From positions 1-37,055 of the forward strand of contig CAYOPW010000022.1 of the NCBI GenBank assembly GCA_964405975.1: DNA of 37,055 nt. Direction: 5' to 3'. The notes beneath the pieces are model-generated. The model had not been told where the DNA came from and ran no database searches. It was given only the letters and a program-made list of their open reading frames with translations. The stretch comes from Hyphomicrobium_A sp964405975 (GTDB lineage: Bacteria; Pseudomonadota; Alphaproteobacteria; Rhizobiales; Hyphomicrobiaceae). Made by a program: the position numbers and the translations under genes. Positions 24,311 through 32,600 of the stretch are shown here, one piece after another (position 1 is the first letter of the stretch; each line of letters opens with the position of its first letter).

Positions 24311-25594
24311 GTGATCTCACTTCGGACATGTCGACGTGCTCGTGGCACCGGGCGAGTAGCGGCCATCCTATTGGGGCTTGCTGGTAGTGTGGCCTCGACG
24401 TCGTTTGCGATTGCTCAGTCGCTGAATTTCGGACCGACGGGTGCCGGCCCCGGCGAGTTCAGCACTTACGACCGAAGCTTCATAAAGGAGTGGCAGGCGA
24501 ACCCCCCTAAGGGTTACCCCACGCTGTCGAAAGCAAACATCGCACCGACCAAAGCTGCCATCGAACGCTACAAGGCGATCGTTGAAAGGGGCGGCTTCAC
24601 GGCCGTGTCCAACGTTGAGATGGAACCCGGCATATCCGATCCGGCCGTGCTGGCACTACGCGATCGGTTGCGCGCCTCAGGCGATCTGAAGGAAGAGACG
24701 AGCTACCCGGACTATTTCGGCAGCAGCTTAGAGACGGCGGTGAAACGCTTTCAAGCGTCAAATGGCTTGGCGCCCACCGGGATCGTCGATAAGCGCACGC
24801 TGGCAGCCCTCAATGTGCCGGCCAGGGTGCGCCTGAAGCAGCTCAAGATAAATCTCAAGCGGTTGTCAGGGCTTTCCCGTGCCACGAAGAAAAGGTACGT
24901 CCTGGTCAATATTCCCGCTGCGCAAATTGAGGTCGTTGAACACGACCGCGTCGTCTCAAGGCATTCTGGTGTTGTTGGCAAGAAAGAGCGTCAGACGCCC
25001 CAGCTCCGCTCCACTATTACCCATCTCAACTTCAATCCCGTTTGGAGACTACCGCCGACGGTGATCAAAGAGGACCTGATCCCCAGGGGCCGGAGAATGC
25101 AAGAGGAGGGCAAGAGTGTACTCGTGAAGTACGGGATCGATGCCTATGATGGCAGTGGCCACAAGCTCGCGCCTGACAAAATCAACTGGAAGTCTTCACA
25201 ACCATATTCCTTGTCCTATCGGCAGAAGCCAGGCAAGGACAACCCATTGGGGTTCTTGAAGATCAACTTCCCGAATTCGCAGTCTGTGTACATGCATGAC
25301 TCCCCAAAAGAGTCGATGTTCGGTCGCAACTTTCGCGCAGCAAGCTCAGGCTGTGTGCGGGTGCAAAACATCGAGCAGCTCGCCATCTGGCTACTCAAGG
25401 GGCAGACCACCTGGAAGGACTACCATATCGAGCGCCTGAGGGAGTCGGGTCAGCTCAAGAACGTGCGCTTGCGGCGGCCCGTGCGGCTCTTTTTCGCGTA
25501 TGTGACGGCCTGGGCCACTAAGGACGGGGTTGTGCAATTCAGGCGCGACATTTACCTAAAAGACGGGGTCGGCGAGGTCGCCGCCGCCTACTAG
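24311..25594 (+). CDS. ldtP: L,D-transpeptidase (YkuD), likely LdtR target
   Basis: A 427-residue exported L,D-transpeptidase that would form 3-3 peptide cross-links or attach proteins to peptidoglycan in the periplasm. I start it at GTG 24311, which has GGGGGGAA just upstream and leads straight into a basic signal peptide (hydrophobic 16-35, ending AIAQS); an open frame 57 codons longer has no such support. A peptidoglycan-binding domain follows (about 108-170, ETAVKRFQASNGLAPTG), then the YkuD domain from YVLVNIPAAQIEV (196) with H329 in YMHDSP and C348 in SSGCVRV. The name ldtP follows the Liberibacter neighbour of ldtR. It has a paralogue at 34.3 kb. Confidence 0.9.
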   Translation: MISLRTCRRARGTGRVAAILLGLAGSVASTSFAIAQSLNFGPTGAGPGEFSTYDRSFIKEWQANPPKGYPTLSKANIAPTKAAIERYKAIVERGGFTAVSNVEMEPGISDPAVLALRDRLRASGDLKEETSYPDYFGSSLETAVKRFQASNGLAPTGIVDKRTLAALNVPARVRLKQLKINLKRLSGLSRATKKRYVLVNIPAAQIEVVEHDRVVSRHSGVVGKKERQTPQLRSTITHLNFNPVWRLPPTVIKEDLIPRGRRMQEEGKSVLVKYGIDAYDGSGHKLAPDKINWKSSQPYSLSYRQKPGKDNPLGFLKINFPNSQSVYMHDSPKESMFGRNFRAASSGCVRVQNIEQLAIWLLKGQTTWKDYHIERLRESGQLKNVRLRRPVRLFFAYVTAWATKDGVVQFRRDIYLKDGVGEVAAAY

Positions 25595-25706
25595 GATCGC
25601 ATTTAGGAGTTGATCGGCGTCATAGGTCCGATAAAACACCAACCCTAAAGTTCAACGCCGGATTCATCCGCAGATCCTTATTATTGGCGGGTTTGCGTCG
25701 TCTATT

Positions 25707-25723
25707 TTGTCGCGGCGCGACAA
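25707..25723. promoter_or_regulatory. 17-bp palindrome upstream of hemA
   Basis: TTGTCGCGGCGCGACAA is a perfect inverted repeat of 8-bp arms around one base, 73 bp upstream of the hemA start, in an otherwise featureless 200-bp intergenic region. The form is typical of a dimeric repressor or activator site. It does not match an Fnr box (TTGAT-N4-ATCAA) or an iron-type ICE motif. Confidence 0.4.
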
Positions 25724-25796
25724 TTGATAACCTTGCTCGCGGACCGGTACGCGGCAATGCTCAAAAGAAAACCCGGTCGGGAGTGATGTACGCTTG

Positions 25797-27032
25797 ATGG
25801 ACTATGCGCAGAAGTTTAGGGCCGCGCTCCAGGCCGTTCACCGCGAAGGGCGCTATCGTGTTTTCGCGGACCTGAAGCGCCGCCGCGGCTCTTTCCCTCA
25901 CGCAGAGCACTTCCGGGGCGAAGGCTCAGCACACCCCATCACCGTCTGGTGCTCGAATGATTACCTTGGCATGGGGCAGCACCCGGATGTGATAGCCGCC
26001 ATGCATGAGGCTATCGATACCGTGGGTGCCGGTTCTGGTGGGACGCGCAATATTTCTGGGACGACCCACTACCACGTGGAGCTCGAAGCTGAGCTCGCCG
26101 ATCTGCACGGCAAGGATGCAGCCCTTCTTTTCACGTCGGCCTACGTGGCCAACGACGCCACGCTCTCGACACTGGCGCAGCTTCTGCCGGGAGTGGTGAT
26201 CTTCTCGGACGAGAAAAATCACGCCTCGATGATCGCTGGCATCCGTCACGGCCGCGGGCCTAAGCGTATCTGGCGCCACAACGACATCACGGATCTGGAA
26301 GCACAGCTCAAAGAGTACAATCGCGATACCCCGAAGATTATCGTGTTCGAGAGCGTCTATTCGATGGATGGACACATCGCGCCCATCGCCGAGATCTGCG
26401 ACTTGGCCGAGAAGTACGGTGCGCTCACTTATCTCGATGAGGTGCACGCGGTGGGGCTCTATGGTCCGCGCGGTGGCGGCATTGCCGAGCGTGATCGCGT
26501 TATGGACCGGGTCGATATCATAAATGGGACGCTGGCCAAGGGCTTTGGTGTCATGGGCGGCTACATCGCTGCGAGCCGCGAGTGCTGCGATGCCATCCGC
26601 TCATATGCGTCGGGATTTATCTTCACCACATCACTGGCGCCGGCGATTGCGGCGGGCGCATTGGCGAGCATCCGGCACTTGAAGCGCAGCAATATTGAGC
26701 GAGCGCGCCTACAGGAGCGGGCAGGAACCCTGAAAAGGCGTTTGACGGCTGCCGGGCTTCCGTTGATGAATGGCGTGAGCCACATCGTGCCGGTGACGGT
26801 CGGCGATCCGGTGCACTGCAAGGCTGTGACCGACGCCCTGCTCGACCGCTATGCGATTTATGTGCAACCGATTAACTATCCAACGGTCCCCAGAGGCACG
26901 GAGCGAATCCGGCTAACCCCATCGCCTGTCCATACTGATGAGCAGATGGACCATTTGGTCACCGCGCTGACCGAGCTTTGGGAAGCCTGCCCTGTTTCCA
27001 AGGGGCAGACAGTCAGGCTGGCGGCTGAATAG
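25797..27032 (+). CDS. hemA: 5-aminolevulinate synthase
   Basis: A 411-residue PLP enzyme of the alpha-oxoamine synthase family that condenses glycine and succinyl-CoA to 5-aminolevulinate (Shemin pathway), the entry point for heme. Motifs: WCSNDYLGMGQHP, GAGSGGTRNISGTTHYHVELE, SVYSMDGHIAPI, YLDEVHAVGLYG, and the Schiff-base lysine K248 in NGTLAKGFGVMGGYIA; the ALAS-typical C terminus QPINYPTVPRGTERIRLTPSP is complete. A TTG lies immediately before the ATG. GGGAG is 13 nt upstream, longer than ideal. Upstream lies a 17-bp palindrome that may regulate it. Confidence 0.95.
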   Translation: MDYAQKFRAALQAVHREGRYRVFADLKRRRGSFPHAEHFRGEGSAHPITVWCSNDYLGMGQHPDVIAAMHEAIDTVGAGSGGTRNISGTTHYHVELEAELADLHGKDAALLFTSAYVANDATLSTLAQLLPGVVIFSDEKNHASMIAGIRHGRGPKRIWRHNDITDLEAQLKEYNRDTPKIIVFESVYSMDGHIAPIAEICDLAEKYGALTYLDEVHAVGLYGPRGGGIAERDRVMDRVDIINGTLAKGFGVMGGYIAASRECCDAIRSYASGFIFTTSLAPAIAAGALASIRHLKRSNIERARLQERAGTLKRRLTAAGLPLMNGVSHIVPVTVGDPVHCKAVTDALLDRYAIYVQPINYPTVPRGTERIRLTPSPVHTDEQMDHLVTALTELWEACPVSKGQTVRLAAE

Positions 27033-27093
27033 CTCAATTGCGGTTGCGACGACGTGTTGCGGCAGGACGGCCAAGGGTGCTCACCAAAAGCGG

Positions 27094-27122
27094 TTGAGCC
27101 AAAGGCGACCCGATCATACTAT
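27094..27122 (+). promoter_or_regulatory. Candidate sigma-70 promoter of glyA
   Basis: TTGAGC (27094-27099), a 17-bp spacer and TACTAT (27117-27122) lie 81 bp before the glyA start, giving a leader of about 75 nt. No glycine or folate riboswitch was recognised in that leader. Confidence 0.5.
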
Positions 27123-27203
27123 GGCTCGATGTGGCCCATGGCGGGGAACCCAGACGCCCGTCCAAAGCCCGAGTTTTGCGCGTGACAACAAGGAAACGTC
27201 CCT

Positions 27204-28511
27204 ATGTCGACTGTAATGAAGGGCGAGCAATCCGCCTCTAAGTCGGGCTTCTTTTCTGAATCAATTGCGGACAAGGATCCCGAGGTCGCCGACGCTATAA
27301 ATAAAGAGCTCGATCGCCAGCAGTACGAGATCGAACTTATTGCGTCTGAGAACATTGTCTCGAAGGCAGTGCTAGAGGCAGCCGGCAGCGTGCTTACCAA
27401 CAAGTACGCGGAAGGCTATCCCGGCCGGCGCTACTATGGCGGTTGCCAATTCGTCGATATCGCCGAGCAGTTGGCGATCGATCGCGCGAAAAAGTTATTT
27501 GGCTGCGAGTTTGCCAATGTGCAGCCGCACTCGGGCAGCCAGGCAAACCAAGCTGTCTTCATGGCGGCCGCTCAGCCAGGTGACACAATCCTAGGTCTTA
27601 GCCTCGCGGCCGGCGGGCACTTGACGCACGGCGCGAAGGTCAACCAATCCGGCAAGTGGTTCAAACCGGTGTCCTACATGGTGCGGCCCGATACGCACCT
27701 CATTGACCTCGATGAAGTGCGAAAGCTTGCCAACGAGCACAAACCGCGCATCATCATTGCCGGCGGTTCGGCCTATCCACGTCAGATCCCATTTGCCGAA
27801 TTTCGCAAGATTGCTGACGAGGTTGGCGCGGTCTTGCTGGTTGACATGGCACACTTTGCCGGACTTGTTGCCGGCGGCCTGCATCCGAGCCCATTCCCGC
27901 ATGCACATGTCGTCACCACGACGACGCACAAGACATTGCGCGGGCCCCGCGGCGGCATGATCCTCACCAACGACCCGGATTTGTCCAAGAAGCTTAACTC
28001 CGCCATCTTCCCTGGCCTCCAGGGTGGACCGTTAATGCACACGATCGCCGGGAAGGCAGTGGCATTCGGAGAGGCGCTGAAGCCTGAGTTCAAGATCTAT
28101 GCAAAGAACGTCATTGAGAATGCCAAGGCAATGGGCGAGGTGCTGGTGAACAGCGGGTTTGCGTTGGTCTCTGGCGGCACCGACACGCATTTGATCTTGG
28201 TCGATTTGCGCCCCAAGAAGCTCACCGGCAACATTTCAGAAAAGGCGCTGGAGCGTGCGCATATCACATGCAACAAGAACGGCGTTCCCTTCGATCCGGA
28301 GAAACCTATGGTTACGTCAGGTATTCGCCTCGGCGCGCCCGCCGGCACCACCCGCGGCTTCGGCGTGACGGAGTTCCAGCAGATTGGCCGCATGATCGCC
28401 GAGGTGCTGGACGGTCTGGCCAAAAATGGCGTTGAGGGTAACAGCGCGGCGGAAAGCAAGGTCAAGGCTGAGGCTATAGATCTGTGTAAACGCTTCCCGA
28501 TTTACGCCTGA
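27204..28511 (+). CDS. glyA: Serine hydroxymethyltransferase
   Basis: The 435-residue PLP enzyme interconverts serine and glycine with tetrahydrofolate and 5,10-methylene-THF, feeding one-carbon metabolism, and could supply glycine to HemA. Motifs: ELIASENIVSKAVLEAAGS (44-62), YAEGYPGRRYYGG, NVQPHSGSQAN, DMAHFAGLVAGG, and the catalytic lysine K243 in TTTTHKTLRGPRGG, with the C-terminal SGIRLGAPAGTTRGFG. AAGGA lies about 9 nt before the ATG. It is bounded by its own promoter and a strong terminator, so it is probably monocistronic. Confidence 0.97.
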   Translation: MSTVMKGEQSASKSGFFSESIADKDPEVADAINKELDRQQYEIELIASENIVSKAVLEAAGSVLTNKYAEGYPGRRYYGGCQFVDIAEQLAIDRAKKLFGCEFANVQPHSGSQANQAVFMAAAQPGDTILGLSLAAGGHLTHGAKVNQSGKWFKPVSYMVRPDTHLIDLDEVRKLANEHKPRIIIAGGSAYPRQIPFAEFRKIADEVGAVLLVDMAHFAGLVAGGLHPSPFPHAHVVTTTTHKTLRGPRGGMILTNDPDLSKKLNSAIFPGLQGGPLMHTIAGKAVAFGEALKPEFKIYAKNVIENAKAMGEVLVNSGFALVSGGTDTHLILVDLRPKKLTGNISEKALERAHITCNKNGVPFDPEKPMVTSGIRLGAPAGTTRGFGVTEFQQIGRMIAEVLDGLAKNGVEGNSAAESKVKAEAIDLCKRFPIYA

Positions 28512-28536
28512 ACGGGCCGAGACAAAGGCACACAAG

Positions 28537-28577
28537 CGAGGCGCCCTTGGATATTCCTGGGCGCCTCGTTGCTTATT
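28537..28577 (+). terminator. Intrinsic terminator after glyA
   Basis: CGAGGCGCCC (28537-28546) and GGGCGCCTCG (28559-28568) form a perfect 10-bp stem with a 12-nt loop, followed by TTGCTTATTT. It lies 25 bp after the glyA stop and separates glyA from the nrdR-rib cluster. Confidence 0.85.
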
Positions 28578-28651
28578 TACCGGGCTGGTGGCTTATAATT
28601 CAATTGTCGCGCTACTGACGCTGGGCGCGCGACCAGAATTGAGAGGCTTGC

Positions 28652-29179
28652 ATGCGCTGCCCCTACTGTGCGGGCGAGAATACCCAGGTGAAGGACAGCC
28701 GTCCCACCGAGGAGAACGCCGCCATTCGCCGCCGCCGCGTCTGCCCTGATTGCGGCGGCCGGTTCACGACGTTCGAGCGCGTTCAGTTGCGCGAACTCAT
28801 TGTTGTCAAACGCTCTGGCCGCAGGGTCCCATTCGATCGCGACAAGGTTATGCGCTCCGTCGATGTGGCTTTGCGCAAGCGACCCATCGATCGCGAGCGT
28901 ATTGAGCGCATGGTCTCCGGCCTCGTGCGTCAGCTCGAAAGCTCGGGTGAAAGCGAGATCGCCTCCTCCACCATCGGTGGCCTTGTCATGGAAGCGCTAC
29001 GCGGCCTCGATCCCGTCGCTTACGTGCGCTTCGCGTCCGTCTACCGGGATTTCCGGGAAGCGGCGGATTTCCAGGAAGTGCTGAGTGAGATTGCAAGCGA
29101 CCCCGTCGCCGCGCGAGAGGCCGCACGGCTGGCGTTCGAGGGCCCCGTTGTCGAGACGGCGCCTTTGAAGAAACACTAA
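28652..29179 (+). CDS. nrdR: Transcriptional repressor NrdR
   Basis: The 175-residue protein has the NrdR zinc ribbon (C3, C6, C31, C34: CPYC and CPDC) followed by an ATP-cone domain (VVKRSGRRVPFDRDKV onward) and the VAYVRFASVYRDF signature. NrdR senses ATP/dATP and represses ribonucleotide reductase genes, so nrdJ in this window is its expected target. The C-terminal ~20 residues extend past the core. GAGAGG lies just upstream of the ATG. It is the first gene of the cluster, 6 bp before ribD, an arrangement common in proteobacteria. Confidence 0.96.
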   Translation: MRCPYCAGENTQVKDSRPTEENAAIRRRRVCPDCGGRFTTFERVQLRELIVVKRSGRRVPFDRDKVMRSVDVALRKRPIDRERIERMVSGLVRQLESSGESEIASSTIGGLVMEALRGLDPVAYVRFASVYRDFREAADFQEVLSEIASDPVAAREAARLAFEGPVVETAPLKKH

Positions 29180-29185
29180 AGTCGT

Positions 29186-30349
29186 ATGGCTTCCACGACG
29201 CGCTCTGTTTTTGACACCCACATGATGGCTATTGCGCTTCGCCTTGCCCAGCGGGGCTTGGGCCAGACGGCGCCCAACCCTTCCGTGGGTAGCGTGATTG
29301 CCGATGAGGCAACGCGCACGATCATTGCGCGCGGCTGGACGGCGCAGGGCGGGCGGCCCCACGCAGAGGTCGAAGCATTGAAGCGGGCGGGACAAGGTGC
29401 GCGAGGAGCCTGTCTCTATGTAACCCTGGAACCCTGCTCGCATCATGGCGCGACGCCGCCCTGCGCTGATGCAGTTATTGACGCTGGTATTGCGCGCGTC
29501 GTGTGTGCCATCGAGGACCCGGACCCGCGGGTGGCCGGGCGCGGGCTGGCCCGGCTGCGTCAAGCAGGGATTGCCGTTGAGCGCGGCTTGATGGCAAACG
29601 AAGCGCACTGGATGGCGGCCGGGCATATACTGCGCGTCACCGAGCGACGTCCGCTGGTTCAGGCGAAGTTGGCGCTCGCGCCGGACGGTTCTGTCCCGCG
29701 CGGTGCAAAGGGTCAACCCGCCTGGGTAACCAGCAAACAATCGCGGGCGCTGGGCCACCTCCTCCGCGCGCGAGCGGATGCCATACTTGTCGGACGCAAG
29801 ACGGTCGTCGACGACGATCCGCAACTGAATTGCCGATTGCCAGGACTGGAAGACCGCTCGCCGATCCGCATCGTGCTGGCAAGTCAGCTTGCAGGGCTTT
29901 CTGAGAGCCAATTGGTGAAAACGGCGTGCAGCCAACCCGTCTGGATCTTTTGCGGTGAGGATCGGGACGTGCGCTCCGTCGCCATGCTTGAGCGCGCCGG
30001 CGCACGCATCTTTCCTGCTGCTGAGGTTGCCGGGGAACTTTGGCTCCCAGGCATCATGGAAACGCTTGTTGCAGAAGGTGTTACGCGCTTGCTGGTGGAG
30101 GGCGGTCCGTTAACCTGGGGTGCGTTTTCACGTGCCGGCCTTATCGACGAGGTTGTGGCGTTCCAAGCGCAAGGGCCGGCAGGGCGGTCCCCGCCGGATT
30201 CGGTAGCTCTGCAAGTGGTTGGAAAATATATCGCAACAGATGGACTAGAACTCTGCGACCATCGCGCGCTTTCAGGCGACGATATGATGGTATTCCGCCG
30301 GCCGTGGCGCAGTCTTGCGCGAGGGTCTGGACGCTCGGAGACGGCATAG
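29186..30349 (+). CDS. ribD: Bifunctional riboflavin deaminase/reductase RibD
   Basis: The 387-residue enzyme performs the second and third steps after GTP opening in riboflavin synthesis: deamination of the pyrimidine and reduction of the ribose chain. The deaminase domain has HAE (59-61) and the zinc cysteines C84 and C93 in PCSHHGATPPC, with TAPNPSVGSVI near the start. The reductase domain (about 150-370) includes AKLALAPDGS, RARADAILVGRKTVVDDDPQL and LLVEGGPLTWGAF. It starts 6 bp after nrdR and is probably co-transcribed; its own ribosome binding site is weak. Confidence 0.95.
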   Translation: MASTTRSVFDTHMMAIALRLAQRGLGQTAPNPSVGSVIADEATRTIIARGWTAQGGRPHAEVEALKRAGQGARGACLYVTLEPCSHHGATPPCADAVIDAGIARVVCAIEDPDPRVAGRGLARLRQAGIAVERGLMANEAHWMAAGHILRVTERRPLVQAKLALAPDGSVPRGAKGQPAWVTSKQSRALGHLLRARADAILVGRKTVVDDDPQLNCRLPGLEDRSPIRIVLASQLAGLSESQLVKTACSQPVWIFCGEDRDVRSVAMLERAGARIFPAAEVAGELWLPGIMETLVAEGVTRLLVEGGPLTWGAFSRAGLIDEVVAFQAQGPAGRSPPDSVALQVVGKYIATDGLELCDHRALSGDDMMVFRRPWRSLARGSGRSETA

Positions 30350-30373
30350 AGGCAATAAGGAAGGGCCAAAGCC

Positions 30374-30967
30374 ATGTTTACCGGTCTCATCTCCGATGTC
30401 GGAGAGTTGGTGGCGCGCGACGTCGGACGCTTGACGATCCGCACGCGCTACCCGGCGAACGCGCTTAAAGTGGGTGCCTCGATGGCGTGCGACGGTTGCT
30501 GTCTCACCATGACCTCCGTGCAATCGGAAGGTGAGGGCAGTCTCTTTACTGTCGATACATCGAACGAGACACGCTCCAAGACGACGATTGAAGATTGGCA
30601 GCCCGGCCGGCACATCAATTTAGAACGTTCGTTGCAGGCGAGCGGTGAGCTAGGCGGCCACGTCGTCATGGGACACGTGGATGGCATTGCGCGTATCATC
30701 GACGTAAAGACCGACGGGGAGAGCCGGCGCTTTTCGTTCGAGGTGCCCGATCACCTCGCCCCGTATATCGCGCCCAAAGGGTCGGTCGCATTAGATGGCA
30801 CATCGTTTACCGTCAACGAAGTCAGTGACAATCGTTTCGGGGTTAACGTGATCCCGCATACCTTGACGGTGACGACGTGGGGGGCGAAAACCCCCGGACA
30901 AACGGTCAATCTGGAGGTTGACCTGTTCGCGCGCTATGTCGCGCGGCTTTTGGAGTTTCGCCCGTGA
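30374..30967 (+). CDS. ribE: Riboflavin synthase alpha subunit
   Basis: The 197-residue protein has the duplicated lumazine-binding fold of riboflavin synthase, which dismutates two 6,7-dimethyl-8-ribityllumazines into riboflavin. It begins MFTGLI, has the CDGCCLTM loop in the first barrel, and GGHVVMGHVDGIA, SVALDGTSFTVNEV and IPHTLTVTTWG in the second. GGAAGG precedes the ATG. The gene's TGA overlaps the GTG of ribB by 4 bp. The same enzyme is called RibC in some species. Confidence 0.95.
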   Translation: MFTGLISDVGELVARDVGRLTIRTRYPANALKVGASMACDGCCLTMTSVQSEGEGSLFTVDTSNETRSKTTIEDWQPGRHINLERSLQASGELGGHVVMGHVDGIARIIDVKTDGESRRFSFEVPDHLAPYIAPKGSVALDGTSFTVNEVSDNRFGVNVIPHTLTVTTWGAKTPGQTVNLEVDLFARYVARLLEFRP

Positions 30968-32127
30968 CGCAAGAAGCCGGTTCGATCGCCTTCTCAGAAG
31001 GCCGCGGCTGCCTATCCGCCATCCCTGAGATCCTCGAGGACATGCGCAACGGACGCATGGTGGTCCTCGTCGATGCAGAGGAACGGGAAAACGAGGGCGA
31101 CCTCGTTGTGCCGGCACAAATGGCGACGCCCGACGCCATCAACTTCATGGCCAAGCACGGACGAGGGCTCATCTGTCTGGCGATGACACAAGCACGCGCC
31201 AGCGAGCTGCGTTTGGAATCGATGGTGCGCCGGAACGCATCTCGCAACCGCACCGCTTTCACTCAATCGATCGAGGCGCGCGAAGGCATCTCCACAGGTA
31301 TCTCCGCCCACGATCGGGCGCGCACAATTGCAACGGCCATCGATCCGACCAAGGGATCTGGCGACATTGTTTCGCCGGGCCATGTCTTTCCGCTTGTTGC
31401 GCGTGAAGGCGGGGCTCTGATCCGCGCTGGCCATACCGAGGCCTCGGTGGATCTAACGCAACTGGCCGGATTGTACCCGGCGGCCGTCATCTGCGAGATC
31501 ATGAACGACGACGGCACTATGGCGCGTATGCCCGATCTCGTGGCCTTCGCACAGCGTCATGGTCTCAAAATAGGTTCCATTGAGGATCTCATCGCCTATC
31601 GATTGCAGAATGAGCACCTCGTGCGCGCCGTGTCGCAGACTAAAGTATCGACGGCGAAGGCCGGCACTTTTGACTTGCATGTATTTGAGACGACAGTTGA
31701 GCCCGGCGAGCACCTTGCCCTCGTCAAGGGGGATCTGAGTGCGCCAGGTCCGGCGTTGGTGCGCGTGCATGCGGTCAATGTGCTCGCAGACCTGCTAAGG
31801 GTCGGCGAAGCCAGCGAGACGGGTGCGCCGATCGAAAACGCATTGCGCGCGATAGATCAGGAAGGGCGCGGTGTCGTGGTGGTCATTCGCGATTTGCGGC
31901 CAAAGTCGCTCTCAGAGCGCATCAATCAACGCAGCCAGACGCCTTCGAGCAAGGGCGCAGACCGGGAACGCCGTCAGGTCGAGATTGGTGTTGGCTCGCA
32001 AATCCTCAGAGAGCTTGGCGTCACCGACATGGTGTTGCTGACGAACAAGCCTGCGCATGTCTATGTGGGCCTGGAGGGCTTTGGTCTGCGCATCGTCGGC
32101 ACGCGCGGGATCGAGCAAACGCCATGA
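30964..32127 (+). CDS. ribB: DHBP synthase with degenerate GTP cyclohydrolase II domain
   Basis: The 387-residue protein starts at GTG 30964, overlapping ribE. Residues about 15-215 are 3,4-dihydroxy-2-butanone 4-phosphate synthase, supplying the four-carbon unit of riboflavin: the acidic loop DAEERENEGD (37-46), GLICLAM, DIVSPGHVFPL and RAGHTEASVDL. The C-terminal half (about 225-387) aligns with GTP cyclohydrolase II but the zinc cysteine motif after RVH is replaced by VNVLADLLRVGEASET, with no cysteine, so this half is probably inactive. RibA activity must then come from a gene outside the window. Such hybrids are common in alphaproteobacteria. Confidence 0.92.
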   Translation: MTQEAGSIAFSEGRGCLSAIPEILEDMRNGRMVVLVDAEERENEGDLVVPAQMATPDAINFMAKHGRGLICLAMTQARASELRLESMVRRNASRNRTAFTQSIEAREGISTGISAHDRARTIATAIDPTKGSGDIVSPGHVFPLVAREGGALIRAGHTEASVDLTQLAGLYPAAVICEIMNDDGTMARMPDLVAFAQRHGLKIGSIEDLIAYRLQNEHLVRAVSQTKVSTAKAGTFDLHVFETTVEPGEHLALVKGDLSAPGPALVRVHAVNVLADLLRVGEASETGAPIENALRAIDQEGRGVVVVIRDLRPKSLSERINQRSQTPSSKGADRERRQVEIGVGSQILRELGVTDMVLLTNKPAHVYVGLEGFGLRIVGTRGIEQTP

Positions 32128-32600
32128 CATCCAAACCGGATACGCGCGTACTCATTATCGAGGGACGCTTCTACGATGAGATCTCTGATGAACTGGCAAA
32201 CGGTGCGATCGCAGCGCTTGAAGCGCACGGGGTAGGTTTTGATCGTGTCAGCGTGCCAGGCGCGCTCGAGATCCCGCAAGTGCTGGGGCACGCCATCGCG
32301 GCAGGCCTCGTTCCGCATACCGCGCCCCGTTCACGCTGGCAGGGCGTCGTGGCATTGGGTTGCGTTATCCGAGGCGAAACAGCGCACTACGATATCGTGT
32401 GCCGCAACGCCAATCACTGGCTGATGGAGGTCGCAACCCGTCACAACGTGCCGGTCGGCAACGGCATTCTCACGGTCGACAACCACGCGCAGGCGATGTC
32501 GCGCGCCCGCGGCGGCGTGGACGGCAAGGGCGGACATGCGGCGCGAGCCTGTCTGAAACTGATCGAGATTGCACATGCTTTCGAAGGGCAGCGAGCATGA
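32124..32600 (+). CDS. ribH: 6,7-dimethyl-8-ribityllumazine synthase
   Basis: The 158-residue protein condenses the RibD product (after dephosphorylation) with the RibB product to form ribityllumazine. Motifs: IIEGRFYDEISDEL, VPGALEIPQ (about 46-54), VALGCVIRGETAHYDIVC and PVGNGILTVDNHAQAMSRA. Lumazine synthases form pentamers or 60-mers. It overlaps ribB by ATGA and is in turn overlapped by nusB by ATGA, so translation of the three is probably coupled. Confidence 0.95.
   Translation: MTSKPDTRVLIIEGRFYDEISDELANGAIAALEAHGVGFDRVSVPGALEIPQVLGHAIAAGLVPHTAPRSRWQGVVALGCVIRGETAHYDIVCRNANHWLMEVATRHNVPVGNGILTVDNHAQAMSRARGGVDGKGGHAARACLKLIEIAHAFEGQRA

Noticed and set aside
25614..25630. Fnr-type site upstream of hemA
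   Set aside because: TTGATCGGCGTCAT matches only the left half of TTGAT-N4-ATCAA; the right half has two mismatches.
28569..29185. FMN riboswitch ahead of the rib cluster
   Set aside because: The cluster begins with nrdR only about 75 bp after the glyA terminator and ribD starts 6 bp after nrdR, leaving no space for the element, and no RFN core is visible.
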